NCBI GenBank assembly: GCA_017548605.1
Contig: JAFYZT010000019.1
Coordinates: 1-53,583, forward strand
Length of the DNA: 53,583 nucleotides
DNA from: Prevotella sp.
GTDB lineage: Bacteria; Bacteroidota; Bacteroidia; Bacteroidales; Bacteroidaceae
Reading direction: 5' to 3'
Positions 6,336 to 14,798 of the stretch are shown one piece after another. The position numbers and the translations under genes were made by a program. The first letter of the stretch is position 1; every line of letters starts with the position of its first letter. A model generated the notes under the pieces. That model was not told the DNA's origin, did no database searches, and saw only the letters and a list, made by a program, of their open reading frames with translations.

Positions 6336-7352
6336 ATGGAAGAAAAGAAACGTTCACCAATTATCAATCTGTTGAAGATTGCGCTGCCCTTGTTGTTGGG
6401 CGGTGCCATCCTCTATTGGATGTATCGTGACTTCGACTTCCGCCGTTTGCAGCATGTGCTCTGGCATGAGATGGACTGGACGTGGATGCTGCTGTCATTG
6501 CCTTTCGGTATCCTGGCACAGGTGTTCCGCGGTCTGCGTTGGAAGCAGACGCTGGAGCCCATGGGTGAGCATCCCCGCACCTCGGTGAGCATCAATGCCA
6601 TCTTCCTGAGCTATGCTTCCAGCCTGGTGATACCACGTGTGGGCGAGTTCCTGCGTTGCGGTGTGCTGAAGCGCTACGACGGTGTGTCGTTCCCCAAAGC
6701 CTTGGGCACCGTGGTCACCGAACGTGCCGTCGATACGTTGGTAATGTTGCTGGCAACCGCTATCGCCGTACTGTCGCAGATGCCCGTGTTCGTCGATTTC
6801 TTCAGTCGCACCGGCACTCGTCTCGACCAGTTCTTCGGACAGTTCACCACCGCCGGTTATGTAGTGACCTTTATCTGCGGAACCGCCGCCGTGTTGCTGA
6901 TATGGATACTGTTGCGCAAGTTCACCATATATAATAAGGTAAAAGATGTGTTTCGCCACCTCTGGCAGGGCGTGGTATCGCTGCGTCACGTGGACAACGG
7001 ATGGCTATATATCGTCTATACCTTGGGCATCTGGCTGAGCTACTTCATCCATTTCTACCTCACCTTCTTCTGTTTCGAGCAGACAGCACATCTGAGTATC
7101 GACTGCGCCCTGGTATCGTTTGTGGTGGGTAGCATCGCCGTGATTGTGCCCACGCCCAACGGAGCCGGTCCGTGGCATTTTGCTGTGAAGACCATGCTCA
7201 TTCTCTATGGCGTGGAGAGCAATGCCGCCCTATTCTTCGTTCTCATCGTGCATACGATACAGACTGTGCTCGTCATCTTGCTGGGCATCTGGGCCAGTGC
7301 AGCACTGGCAATGAAAGCCCCCACCCCATCCCTCCCCGAGGAGAAAGCATAA
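6336..7352 (+). CDS. Flippase-like integral membrane protein (UPF0104/YbhN family)
   Basis: About 338 residues with eight or so hydrophobic segments. It resembles the lysylphosphatidylglycerol synthase transmembrane (UPF0104/AglD) family. Family-type motifs include RGLRWKQTLEP, FLSYASSLVIPRVGEFLRCG, and SFVVGSIAVIVPTPNGAGPWHFA. Characterised relatives take part in lipid or lipid-linked sugar handling; no substrate can be deduced here. ATG 6336 is chosen because a good -7 box ends six bases upstream and no ribosome binding site is visible. A start further upstream would have to be a TTG inside that box. The last residues (PTPSLPEEKA) are encoded by a degenerate copy of the GC-rich intergenic repeat, suggesting the repeat captured the original stop codon. 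Confidence 0.85.
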   Translation: MEEKKRSPIINLLKIALPLLLGGAILYWMYRDFDFRRLQHVLWHEMDWTWMLLSLPFGILAQVFRGLRWKQTLEPMGEHPRTSVSINAIFLSYASSLVIPRVGEFLRCGVLKRYDGVSFPKALGTVVTERAVDTLVMLLATAIAVLSQMPVFVDFFSRTGTRLDQFFGQFTTAGYVVTFICGTAAVLLIWILLRKFTIYNKVKDVFRHLWQGVVSLRHVDNGWLYIVYTLGIWLSYFIHFYLTFFCFEQTAHLSIDCALVSFVVGSIAVIVPTPNGAGPWHFAVKTMLILYGVESNAALFFVLIVHTIQTVLVILLGIWASAALAMKAPTPSLPEEKA

Positions 7353-7379
7353 ACTCATTAACTTACAAACTCATAAACT

Positions 7380-8837
7380 ATGAATGACATTAGAAATCTG
7401 AAACCTGAACGAGTGTGGCGTAATTTCTATGCGCTGACACAAGTGCCCCGTCCCTCCGGACATCTTGAGCAAGTACAGCAGTTCTTGCTCGATTTCGCCA
7501 AGAAAGTCGGCGTGGAAGCCTTCAAGGACCCCGCAGGCAACATCGTGATGCGCAAGCCCGCCACACCGGGCATGGAGAACCGCAAGCCCGTGATAATACA
7601 AGGTCACATGGACATGGTGCCCCAGAAGACCAAGGAGAGTAAGCATAACTTCGAGACCGACCCCATAAAGACATGGATTGACGGCGACTGGGTGAAAGCT
7701 AAAGGCACTACGCTGGGAGCCGACGACGGTCTGGGTATCGCTGCTATCATGGCCGTGATGGAAGCCAAAGACCTGAAGCACGGTCCCATCGAAGGTCTGT
7801 GTACCGCCGATGAAGAGACAGGTATGTTCGGTGCCAACGACCTACCCGCCGGTGAACTGAAGGGTGAGATACTGCTTAACCTCGACACCGAGGATGAGGG
7901 TGAGATGATTATTGGCAGTGCCGGTGGCATCGACATCACCGCGACATTGGAATACAAAGAAGCCGAAACCGACACCGAGGATGCCGCCGTGAAGGTGACG
8001 TTGAAAGGGTTGAAGGGCGGTCACAGCGGTCTGGAAATTGGAGAAGGTCGTGCCAACGCCAACAAGCTCATGGCTCGTTTCCTGCGCTCAGCCATCAGTG
8101 AGTGCTCCGCCCGTCTGGCCAGCTGGAACGGTGGCAACATGCGTAACGCCATCCCCTTCGAGTGCGAGGCCGTGGTCACGTTGCCCAAAGACAATGTCGA
8201 AGCATTAAAAGACTTGGTAGCTGACTGGAAAGAACAGTTTGCCGACGACTATAAAGGTATCGAGAGCGGCATCGAATTCTTTGCCGAGGATGTGGCAACG
8301 CCTACTACAGAGGTGCCCGTAGAGATACAGGACAACCTACTCAATGCCATCTATGCCTGCCACGACGGCGTTATCCGTTATATCCCCAGTATTCCCAACA
8401 TTGTGGAGACCTCGTCGAACCTCGCCATTGTGAACATCGGCGACGGCAAGGCAACGGTGAAGATTCTTGCCCGCAGTGCCTCGGAAAGCATGAAAGATTA
8501 CATTACCGAGACCATCGAGAGCTGTTTCAACATGGCTGGCATGAAGGTGACATTGAGCGGCGGCTACGGCGGTTGGAACCCCAATACCGATAGTGAGATA
8601 GTGAAGGTGATGGCGAAGATATACAAAGACCTCTTCGACCAAGATGCCAAAGTGCAGGTAGTACACGCCGGACTGGAGTGCAGCATCATCCTGGGCAAAT
8701 ACCCCGGTTTGGACATCTGCTCATTCGGTCCCACCCTCCGTTCGCCGCATACTGCCAATGAACGTGCTTATATCCCCAGTGTACCCAAATACTGGGACTT
8801 CCTGGTAAAGACATTGGAGGAAATTCCTGAGAAGTAG
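7380..8837 (+). CDS. pepD: Aminoacyl-histidine dipeptidase (M20C)
   Basis: This 485-residue protein is a full-length PepD-type metallopeptidase that cleaves Xaa-His and other dipeptides in the cytosol. Zinc-ligand and catalytic motifs are visible: GHMDMV at residues 75-80 (His76, Asp78), GADDG at 113-117, and DEETG at 144-148. The lid/dimerization part includes KGLKGGHSGLEIGEGRANA, and the C-terminal metal ligand lies in FGPTLRSPHTANER. No signal peptide. It starts 27 bases after the membrane protein gene and probably shares its transcript. The leader between them is another 7-base-type repeat. The strong terminator at 8957-9004 ends the unit. Confidence 0.95.
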   Translation: MNDIRNLKPERVWRNFYALTQVPRPSGHLEQVQQFLLDFAKKVGVEAFKDPAGNIVMRKPATPGMENRKPVIIQGHMDMVPQKTKESKHNFETDPIKTWIDGDWVKAKGTTLGADDGLGIAAIMAVMEAKDLKHGPIEGLCTADEETGMFGANDLPAGELKGEILLNLDTEDEGEMIIGSAGGIDITATLEYKEAETDTEDAAVKVTLKGLKGGHSGLEIGEGRANANKLMARFLRSAISECSARLASWNGGNMRNAIPFECEAVVTLPKDNVEALKDLVADWKEQFADDYKGIESGIEFFAEDVATPTTEVPVEIQDNLLNAIYACHDGVIRYIPSIPNIVETSSNLAIVNIGDGKATVKILARSASESMKDYITETIESCFNMAGMKVTLSGGYGGWNPNTDSEIVKVMAKIYKDLFDQDAKVQVVHAGLECSIILGKYPGLDICSFGPTLRSPHTANERAYIPSVPKYWDFLVKTLEEIPEK

Positions 8838-8956
8838 GATTTAAGGAGTTAGAAGAAGTTAGGAGGAGTTAAGCCAAATGCCAGAGGAGCAAATAGCAGT
8901 TTGGTTTACAAATGGGAAGGTAAGGCTTTACTTCATAACTTCTTAACATCATAGCA

Positions 8957-9004
8957 AAAAATGCCGTCGGAAAGAAAAAAAATACTCTCCGACGGCGTTT
9001 TTTC
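8957..9004 (+). terminator. Terminator after pepD
   Basis: GCCGTCGGA (8963-8971) pairs perfectly with TCCGACGGC (8988-8996), with an A tract before and a T tract after. The 8838-8956 stretch before it holds only short AGGAGTTA-like repeats. Confidence 0.9.
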
Positions 9005-9016
9005 ATTTTCTTTTTT

Positions 9017-9151
9017 TATTTTTGCAGCCGAAAACCCATTTTTACAAATCTATGGACGATTATCACCCGGAAAATCAGAAGATGTAAAGATCCGCGGACA
9101 ACACATTTGCTTGTCCCCGGCTCAACACGACTTTTTTAGGAGGTCAAGCAA
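9017..9151 (+). promoter_or_regulatory. corA leader: -7 box, short upstream ORF, hairpin and strong ribosome site
   Basis: TATTTTTG at 9017-9024 is a -7 box (no TTG at -33). The transcript would carry a leader of roughly 120 bases. It contains an 11-codon ORF (9052-9087, peptide MDDYHPENQKM). A stem pairs 9092-9101 (CCGCGGACAA) with 9111-9120 (TTGTCCCCGG), with one C-C mismatch. A T run lies at 9132-9137 and AGGAGG at 9138-9143, eight bases before the corA ATG. A perfect Shine-Dalgarno is rare in this phylum. The arrangement suggests control of translation or early transcription, not proven. Confidence 0.5.
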
Positions 9152-10078
9152 ATGAAGACTTATTGGAACACGAACAACGGGCTCACCAAGCTCAATGAGT
9201 GGGAACCCAACTGTTGGATACAGGTAACCTGTCCAACCGAGGAAGACCAGCACGAACTGGAGGAGCGTTTCTCCATTCCCGACTATTTCATGTCTGACAT
9301 CAGCGATACCGACGAGCGTGCGCGTTATGAGTACGACGACGGTTGGATGCTCACCATCCTGCGTATTCCCTACGTGAAGGAAATACGTTCGCGCACACCC
9401 TACACCACCGTGCCTCTAGGTATCATCCACAAGCGCGATGTGACCATCACGGTGTGTTATTACGAGACCAACATGATGATTGATTTCGTGAGTTACCAGC
9501 AGAAACGCGGTGAGGGATTTACCGACTATGTCGATATGATTTTCCGCCTCTTCCTCTCCTCTGCCGTATGGTACTTGAAGCGTCTGAAGCAAATCAATGC
9601 CTTGATAGACCGTGCCAAGCGCAACCTTGACCACGATATCAACAACGAGTCACTTATCGGCCTGTCACGTCTGCAAGACTCACTGACCTATTTCGTTACT
9701 TCCATCCGTGGAAACGAGAACCTGTTGGCCAAACTGAAATTCAAGTTGCAGGTGGATGAGTTGGATGCCGACCTCATCGAGGACGTGAACATCGAGATGA
9801 GTCAGGCCCGTGAAACTGCCAACATCTACAGCGACATTCTCGAGTCGACCATGGACACCTATTCGAGCATCATCAACAATAACATGAACACGGTGATGCG
9901 TACCTTGACCTCTGTGTCCATCCTCATGATGTTCCCAACACTTATCGCCTCACTCTTTGGTATGAACTTGGTGAATGGTATGGAGACCAGTCCCTTCGGT
10001 TTCATCATCGCCTTGGTCATTTCCGTCGTCGTGTCGGGCGTATTCTGGTGGGTGTTCAGAAGAAGAAGGCTGATATAA
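9152..10078 (+). CDS. corA: CorA-family magnesium/divalent cation transporter
   Basis: This 308-residue protein has the CorA layout: a large cytoplasmic N-terminal domain, a long helix that lines the pore (about residues 190-250, including NIEMSQARETANIYSDILES), then two transmembrane segments at about 248-272 and 281-302. The invariant pore motif GMN is at residues 270-272 (FGMNLVNGME, close to the family GMN-x-x-GMP), and the C-terminus is basic (WWVFRRRRLI). It should move Mg2+, or Co2+/Ni2+, across the inner membrane. It is a single gene whose unusual leader (9017-9151) carries a short acidic/proline upstream ORF, a hairpin and a consensus ribosome binding site, which may link expression to ion level. 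Confidence 0.93.
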   Translation: MKTYWNTNNGLTKLNEWEPNCWIQVTCPTEEDQHELEERFSIPDYFMSDISDTDERARYEYDDGWMLTILRIPYVKEIRSRTPYTTVPLGIIHKRDVTITVCYYETNMMIDFVSYQQKRGEGFTDYVDMIFRLFLSSAVWYLKRLKQINALIDRAKRNLDHDINNESLIGLSRLQDSLTYFVTSIRGNENLLAKLKFKLQVDELDADLIEDVNIEMSQARETANIYSDILESTMDTYSSIINNNMNTVMRTLTSVSILMMFPTLIASLFGMNLVNGMETSPFGFIIALVISVVVSGVFWWVFRRRRLI

Positions 10079-10180
10079 TTCCTTACAACTTTTACACGAA
10101 TTGCCACCAATACCCATGAATTCTTACGAACGATTTGGGTAATTCTGGTAATACCCCAAAAGGATACAAATAACCCACTC

Positions 10181-10217
10181 AGCACCCTCCCTTTGGGAGG
10201 GACGGGGTGGGTCTTTT
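10181..10217 (-). repeat. Dispersed palindromic repeat, inverted copy
   Basis: On the reverse strand this reads AAAAGACCCACCCCG then TCCCTCCCAAAGGGAGGGTGCT, matching copy 1 at 4589-4626. The rest of 10079-10402 holds only an AT-rich stretch and the promoter at 10305. Confidence 0.8.
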
Positions 10218-10304
10218 CATATCCCTTTGAGAGGACCAGAGTAGGTTTCTTTATTGTTTTTTGAAAAAAAATGTAGTTTTTTAGGCTGTTTCGTTTTTTT
10301 TTCG

Positions 10305-10312
10305 TATGTTTG
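10305..10312 (+). promoter_or_regulatory. -7 box of the DUF349 gene
   Basis: TATGTTTG follows a long T tract, about 90 bases before the ATG; no TTG at -33. Confidence 0.5.
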
Positions 10313-10402
10313 CAGTTTGAAAGTGTAAGCGCGGAGGATGTGAATATCCTTTCCTTTCTTACCTAATGACTTGAAACGCAACCCTAACCAAAACGTCAAA
10401 CG

Positions 10403-12652
10403 ATGGACTCTCAAGACAACACCCTGATTCAGGGTACCCCAGAAGAATTGAAAAAGGTGGAAGAAACCGCCCAGGTGGAACAACAAGCAGCACCCGTGGA
10501 GGAAGCCCCGGTGGAAGAACCTGCACCCGTGGAGGAAGCCCCGGTGGAAGAACCTGCACCCGTGGAGGAAGCTCCGGCGGAAGAACCTGCACCCGTGGAG
10601 GAAGCTCCGGCGGAAGAACCTGCACCCGTGGAGGAAGCTCCGGCGGAAGAACCTGCACCCGTGGAGGAAGCCCCGGTGGAAGAGCCTGCACCCGTGGAGG
10701 AAGCCCCGGTGGAAGAGCCTGCACCCGTGGAGGAAGCTCCGGCGGAAGAACCTGCACCCGTGGAGGAAGCTCCGGTGGAAGAACCTGCACCCGTGGAGGA
10801 AGCCCCGGCGGAAGAACCTGCACCCGTGGAGGAAGCTCCGGTGGAGGAACCTGCTCCCGCAGAGGAAGCTCCGGTGGAGGAAGCTCCGGCTGAAGAACCT
10901 GCCGAGGAAACACAGCGTAAAGTGTATACCACCAAGGCTGAGGTGTTGGAACGTGTGAAAGAGATTGCCCACGGCGACGAGACCCCATCGAAAGACGAAG
11001 TGGACCTGTTGAAGACCGTTTTCTACAAACTGCATAAGGCAGAGCGCGATGCACAGTTGAAGGAATACCTTGACAATGGCGGTGATGTCGAACAGTATGT
11101 CGTTCATCCCGACCCGGAAGAGGAGACTTTCAAGGCCGAAATGGTGCTCATCCGCGAGAAACGCAACAAGGCCTTCCAGGAGATGGAGAAAGAGAAAGAA
11201 GAGAACCTTCAGAAGAAATTGGCCATCATCGAGCGCATCAAGAGCATGGCCACCTCACCTGAGGAAGCCAACAAGTCGTTCCAAGAGTTTAAGAAACTGC
11301 AGCAGGAATGGAAAGAGATCAAGGCCGTTCCCATGGAGCGTGCCAACGAGCTGTGGCGTAACTACCAACATAATGTAGAGCAGTTCTATGACTTGCTGAA
11401 GCTCAACAGCGAGGCGCGTGAATACGATTTCAAGAAGAATCTGGAAATCAAGACCCGTCTGTGCGAAGCCGCCGAACGACTGGCCGACGAGCCCGATGTC
11501 ATCAGTGCCTTCCATCAGCTGCAGGAGCTACACCAGCAGTACCGTGAGACGGGACCTGTGAGCAAGGACCTCCGCGAAGAGGTATGGACCCGTTTCAAGG
11601 CCGCCTCGACAGTGGTGAACAAACGCCACCAACAGCACTTCGAAGAGTTACGTTCGAAGGAAGAGGACAACCTCGCCAAGAAGACCGAGCTATGCGAGAA
11701 GGTGGAAGCCATCGCCAAGGAAGAGAATAAGGGAGCTGCCGACTGGGAGCGTCACACCCGTGAGATTATCGCCTTACAGGCAGAGTGGAAGACCATCGGT
11801 TTCGCCCCGCAGAAGATGAACGTGAAAATCTTCGAGCGTTTCCGTGCCGCATGTGACGATTTCTTCGGTAGGAAGACCCAATTCTTCCGCGACATGAAGT
11901 CGCAGTTTGCTGAAAATGCAGAGAAGAAACGCGCCCTTGTGGAACAGGCCAAAGCTCTGCAGGACAGCACTGAATGGAAGTCAACGAGCGACAAACTTAT
12001 CGCCCTGCAGAAGGAATGGAAGACCATCGGCATGGTGCCCAAGAAACTGGGTGACCAGCTGTGGAACGAGTTCCTGGGTGCTTGCAACAAGTTCTTCGAG
12101 GCCCGCAACGCCGCAAATGCCGGTACACGCAACGAGGAGCGTGAGAACCTGGCGAAGAAACGTGATGTCATTGCCCGTCTGAAAGCCTTGGCCGAAGAGG
12201 GTGGCGACGATATGCAGGACAAAGTGCATGAACTGGTGGCAGAATACAATGCCGTGGGTCATGTACCCTATCGCGACAAGGACAAGGTGTACAAGGAGTA
12301 CCACGATGTGCTCGACGTGCTTTACAAAGAGCATAATGTCATTGTGAACCGCCGTCGCCTGGAGAATTTCCGCAATAACCTGAAAAACGTGGCCGAGAAA
12401 GGTGCTAACGCCCTCGACGGCGAGCGCGCCCGGTTGATGCGCCGCTACGAGACGCTGAAGCAGGAGATACAGACCTACGAGAACAACATCGGTTTCCTGA
12501 GCGTGTCGAGTAAGAAAGGCAACAGCCTCATCGACGAGATGAACCGCAAAGTGGACAAGCTGAAGGACGACCTGAAGCTGGTGTACGACAAGATTAAGGC
12601 CATCGACGAGGAGAACGCCGAGAAGGACGTTGAGAAAACAGAAGAGGCGTAA
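10403..12652 (+). CDS. DUF349-domain protein with acidic Pro/Ala/Glu repeat N-terminus
   Basis: The product has 749 residues. Residues 30-150 are eleven tandem copies of the 11-residue unit APVEEAP(V/A)EEP, with a degenerate twelfth after them, forming a long acidic, extended arm. Residues about 180-720 are charged, mostly helical, and contain repeated DUF349-type modules: LQQEWKEIKAVP, LQAEWKTIGFAP and LQKEWKTIGMVP mark successive units, each followed by a W/F-x-x-F helix. A coiled coil (DEMNRKVDKLKDDLKLVYDK) ends the protein. No signal peptide, so it is cytoplasmic. The function of this Bacteroidetes family is not established to my knowledge. Because of the repeat, all three antisense frames are open over 10.4-10.9 kb; these are shadows. 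Confidence 0.9.
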   Translation: MDSQDNTLIQGTPEELKKVEETAQVEQQAAPVEEAPVEEPAPVEEAPVEEPAPVEEAPAEEPAPVEEAPAEEPAPVEEAPAEEPAPVEEAPVEEPAPVEEAPVEEPAPVEEAPAEEPAPVEEAPVEEPAPVEEAPAEEPAPVEEAPVEEPAPAEEAPVEEAPAEEPAEETQRKVYTTKAEVLERVKEIAHGDETPSKDEVDLLKTVFYKLHKAERDAQLKEYLDNGGDVEQYVVHPDPEEETFKAEMVLIREKRNKAFQEMEKEKEENLQKKLAIIERIKSMATSPEEANKSFQEFKKLQQEWKEIKAVPMERANELWRNYQHNVEQFYDLLKLNSEAREYDFKKNLEIKTRLCEAAERLADEPDVISAFHQLQELHQQYRETGPVSKDLREEVWTRFKAASTVVNKRHQQHFEELRSKEEDNLAKKTELCEKVEAIAKEENKGAADWERHTREIIALQAEWKTIGFAPQKMNVKIFERFRAACDDFFGRKTQFFRDMKSQFAENAEKKRALVEQAKALQDSTEWKSTSDKLIALQKEWKTIGMVPKKLGDQLWNEFLGACNKFFEARNAANAGTRNEERENLAKKRDVIARLKALAEEGGDDMQDKVHELVAEYNAVGHVPYRDKDKVYKEYHDVLDVLYKEHNVIVNRRRLENFRNNLKNVAEKGANALDGERARLMRRYETLKQEIQTYENNIGFLSVSSKKGNSLIDEMNRKVDKLKDDLKLVYDKIKAIDEENAEKDVEKTEEA
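10490..10909 (+). repeat. 33-bp coding tandem repeat (about 12 units)
   Basis: Each unit encodes APVEEAP(V/A)EEP. Units differ mainly by GTG/GCG at one Val/Ala codon and silent GCC/GCT changes, so copies are nearly identical and the number can be expected to vary between strains. Confidence 0.92.
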
Positions 12653-12674
12653 TATGCTTATCGCCATCTACCTT

Positions 12675-12716
12675 AACAACACGGACATCGCCTTATAGGG
12701 CGAGTCCGTGTTGTTG
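12675..12716 (+). terminator. Terminator-like hairpin after the DUF349 gene
   Basis: AACAACACGGACATCGCC and GGGCGAGTCCGTGTTGTT form a long stem with a small loop and one mismatch. There is no uniform T tract, so it may be a processing or partial terminator element. Confidence 0.6.
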
Positions 12717-12752
12717 TTATATTCCGAACATCATCACGAACGAGAGAATAAC

Positions 12753-14417
12753 ATGAAACACTTATTTGCTTTTCTACTATTGAGCATGCTGTGCACCATT
12801 GGCGTTGCCCAGCCGGTAAGGGAAACACCAATTAAAAACCCGATGCTGTGGGCTGACGTGCCCGACCCTGATGTCATCCGCGTGGGTGATACGTTTTATC
12901 TGGTCAGTACCACCATGCACCTGATGCCAGGTGCACCCGTCATGGCATCGAAGGACCTGAAAAACTGGGAGACCGTAGGCTATATCTTCGACAAGCTGAC
13001 CGACTCGCCGAAGTACGACCTCGCTTTCTCATTGCCGCTCGACCAGCAACAGGGCGAGGGCGTAGGCACCGTCTATGGTCGCGGACAGTGGGCCACGTCG
13101 CTGAAGTACCACGACGGTAAGTTCTGGGCACTGTTGGCACCCAATGAGATGAGTGCCATGGGCGACACCTATATTTTCACTGCACCGAAGGCCGAGGGAC
13201 CGTGGACCATCCACTCACGCCTACGCCACTTCCACGATGCCACACTGTTCTTCGACGATGATGGCACGCCTTATGTGTTTTTCGGAACGGGTGAGATGTG
13301 CCAACTGACACGCGACCTGAAGAACGTCGTCGAGGGCAGTCTGCGCCATTATTTCCAGCGTGAGGATGAGGAGCGCGGCCTGTTGGAAGGTACCCGTGTC
13401 ATCAAGCACCACGGCACCTACTATGCCATGCTCATCAGCCAGTCGTATGGCAACGGTCTCCATCGTCGTGAGGTGTGTTACCGCACGAAGGACCTGAACG
13501 GCACATGGGAGAAGAATGTCATCTTAGAGAGCGACTTCGGCGGTTTCTACTACCTGGCACAGGGCACCATCGTCGACACCGAAGAAGGCGACTGGTACGG
13601 CATCATGTTCCAGGATCGTGGCGGTGTGGGCCGCGTGCTGACACTATCGCCCGTCCGTTGGATTGACGGCTGGCCGATGCTGGGCGACGAGAACTATAAG
13701 GTGCCCGACATCATGCGTCCCTACAAGAGCGGTCAACCCGCCAAAGGCATTGTCCTGCCCGATGATTTCGACGGCCCGAAGCTGGGCCTGCACTGGCAGT
13801 GGAACCACAACCCCGTGGACAAGGCATGGAGCCTGACGGAGCGACCAGGATTCCTGCGACTGAAGACAAGCCGCGTGGTGCCAAACCTCTACCTAGCACC
13901 CAATACGCTGACACAACGCACGGAAGGACCAACATGCAGCGGCTACATCTGCATGGACTTGTCAAAGATGAATGATGGCGACTGTGCCGGATTCAGCGCT
14001 TTCAACGGCGACAGCGGAGTACTGACCATCAAGAAGAACGGCAAGAAATACACGCTGGAGATGAGCGAACAGAAAGTGAGCCTGACCGAACGTGAGAAGG
14101 CCGTGACGAAAGTGGAAGAGAAGGTTGTTGAAGCCGTCGACCTCACCAAGCTGCTCAGCTCCAAACAGCCGAAAATATGGCTGCGTATCGACGGTGATTT
14201 CCGTCCCGGTGAGCGTGGTGGACGTGACGCTGCCAACTTCTTCTACAGCCTCGATGGTGAGCAGTGGACACAAATTGGCACGAAGGACTACCGCATGATT
14301 TTTGACTATCGTCGTTTCTTCATGGGCTCGAAATTCGCCATCTTCAACTATGCCACGAAGAAGGTCGGCGGCTATGTCGATGTAGATTATTTCAAGTACC
14401 ACTGTGACGAGAAATAA
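12753..14417 (+). CDS. Glycoside hydrolase family 43 protein (beta-xylosidase/arabinofuranosidase-like)
   Basis: This 554-residue exported enzyme has a signal peptide (residues 1-19). The N-terminal GH43 five-bladed propeller shows the three expected acids: Asp38 in VPDPDVIRVGD (general base), Asp162 in FHDATLFFDDDG (pKa modulator) and Glu212 in LLEGTRVIK (general acid). After about residue 345 comes a beta-sandwich like the Concanavalin-type C-terminal domain of GH43 xylosidases (DDFDGPKLGLHWQWNHNP, RPGFLRLKTS, NFFYSLDGEQWTQIG). It probably trims xylan or arabinoxylan side chains or oligomers in the periplasm. ATG 12753 is chosen because the signal peptide starts there; the frame extends upstream into the hairpin region. 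There are no SusCD genes nearby, so it is a stand-alone enzyme. Confidence 0.92.
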   Translation: MKHLFAFLLLSMLCTIGVAQPVRETPIKNPMLWADVPDPDVIRVGDTFYLVSTTMHLMPGAPVMASKDLKNWETVGYIFDKLTDSPKYDLAFSLPLDQQQGEGVGTVYGRGQWATSLKYHDGKFWALLAPNEMSAMGDTYIFTAPKAEGPWTIHSRLRHFHDATLFFDDDGTPYVFFGTGEMCQLTRDLKNVVEGSLRHYFQREDEERGLLEGTRVIKHHGTYYAMLISQSYGNGLHRREVCYRTKDLNGTWEKNVILESDFGGFYYLAQGTIVDTEEGDWYGIMFQDRGGVGRVLTLSPVRWIDGWPMLGDENYKVPDIMRPYKSGQPAKGIVLPDDFDGPKLGLHWQWNHNPVDKAWSLTERPGFLRLKTSRVVPNLYLAPNTLTQRTEGPTCSGYICMDLSKMNDGDCAGFSAFNGDSGVLTIKKNGKKYTLEMSEQKVSLTEREKAVTKVEEKVVEAVDLTKLLSSKQPKIWLRIDGDFRPGERGGRDAANFFYSLDGEQWTQIGTKDYRMIFDYRRFFMGSKFAIFNYATKKVGGYVDVDYFKYHCDEK

Positions 14418-14439
14418 TGAGTTGAAAGAATACCCCCGG

Positions 14440-14519
14440 CCCTCTCAAAAGAAGGGTGCATAAGATAACAAAAGAAGCGCTTCATGTGAAGCGCTTCTTT
14501 TGTCGTTGGGATACTCGGA
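14440..14519 (+). repeat. 80-bp island-end repeat, left copy, with tRNA-Gln 3'-end core
   Basis: This matches 23892-23971 over 80 bases with 6 differences, three of them in a hairpin loop. It contains a copy of the palindromic repeat family (14431-14465), a terminator hairpin and, at 14505-14520, the 16-base core GTTGGGATACTCGGAC that is also the 3' end of tRNA-Gln (reverse strand, 25832-25847). It lies just outside the integrase gene, as an attachment site would. Confidence 0.75.
14468..14503 (+). terminator. Terminator hairpin inside the left island-end repeat
   Basis: AAAAGAAGCGCTTC and GAAGCGCTTCTTTT form a 14-bp perfect stem with a 4-base loop. It ends the GH43 transcript and, read leftward, would fit a tRNA terminator. 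The same hairpin is at 23920-23955. Confidence 0.8.
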
Positions 14520-14625
14520 CAACAAATAGGTAAAATGAACGAAATTCTAATGAATCCATTATTATCATAAATATCAGATATATAGACGATTATATAACTA
14601 TATAATTTTAGTTCGATTTTATGTA

Positions 14626-14666
14626 ATCACGCCAATTTTTAGAATATCACGCCAAAAATACGCCAA
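14626..14666 (+). promoter_or_regulatory. Direct repeats upstream of the integrase
   Basis: ATCACGCCAA occurs at 14626-14635 and 14646-14655, exactly 20 bases apart, with a partial third copy (ACGCCAA) at 14660-14666. Their position between the att-like core and the integrase promoter fits integrase arm-type or excisionase/repressor sites. The rest of 14520-14798 is AT-rich without other signals. Confidence 0.4.
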
Positions 14667-14671
14667 AAAGT

Positions 14672-14703
14672 TTGGTTCGATTCCTTTTTTTTATTTACCT
14701 TTG
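14672..14703 (+). promoter_or_regulatory. Promoter of the integrase
   Basis: TTG 14672-14674 and TACCTTTG 14696-14703, 21-base spacer, about 95 bases upstream of the integrase ATG. Confidence 0.65.
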
Positions 14704-14798
14704 CAAATAAGTTTTTTACAATATTATTACCTCAACAAAGAACAAGTTTGGAGTGATGTCTCTCATCATTTTCATCATCATTTTAGATATTGGTCGTT

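Noticed and set aside
9025-9151. M-box or other known Mg2+ riboswitch before corA
   Set aside because: The leader is too short and I cannot recognise the conserved M-box core; only one simple stem and a small ORF are visible.
10217-11107. Long antisense ORFs (296, 231 and 168 codons) opposite the DUF349 gene
   Set aside because: They are low-complexity Cys/Arg/His/Phe or Ser/Gly readings produced by the 33-bp repeat; no start context, no promoter, and the sense gene has clear domains.
14505-14520. tRNA-Gln copies at 14505 and 23957
   Set aside because: Just 15-16 bases match the tRNA 3' end; the sequence then diverges.
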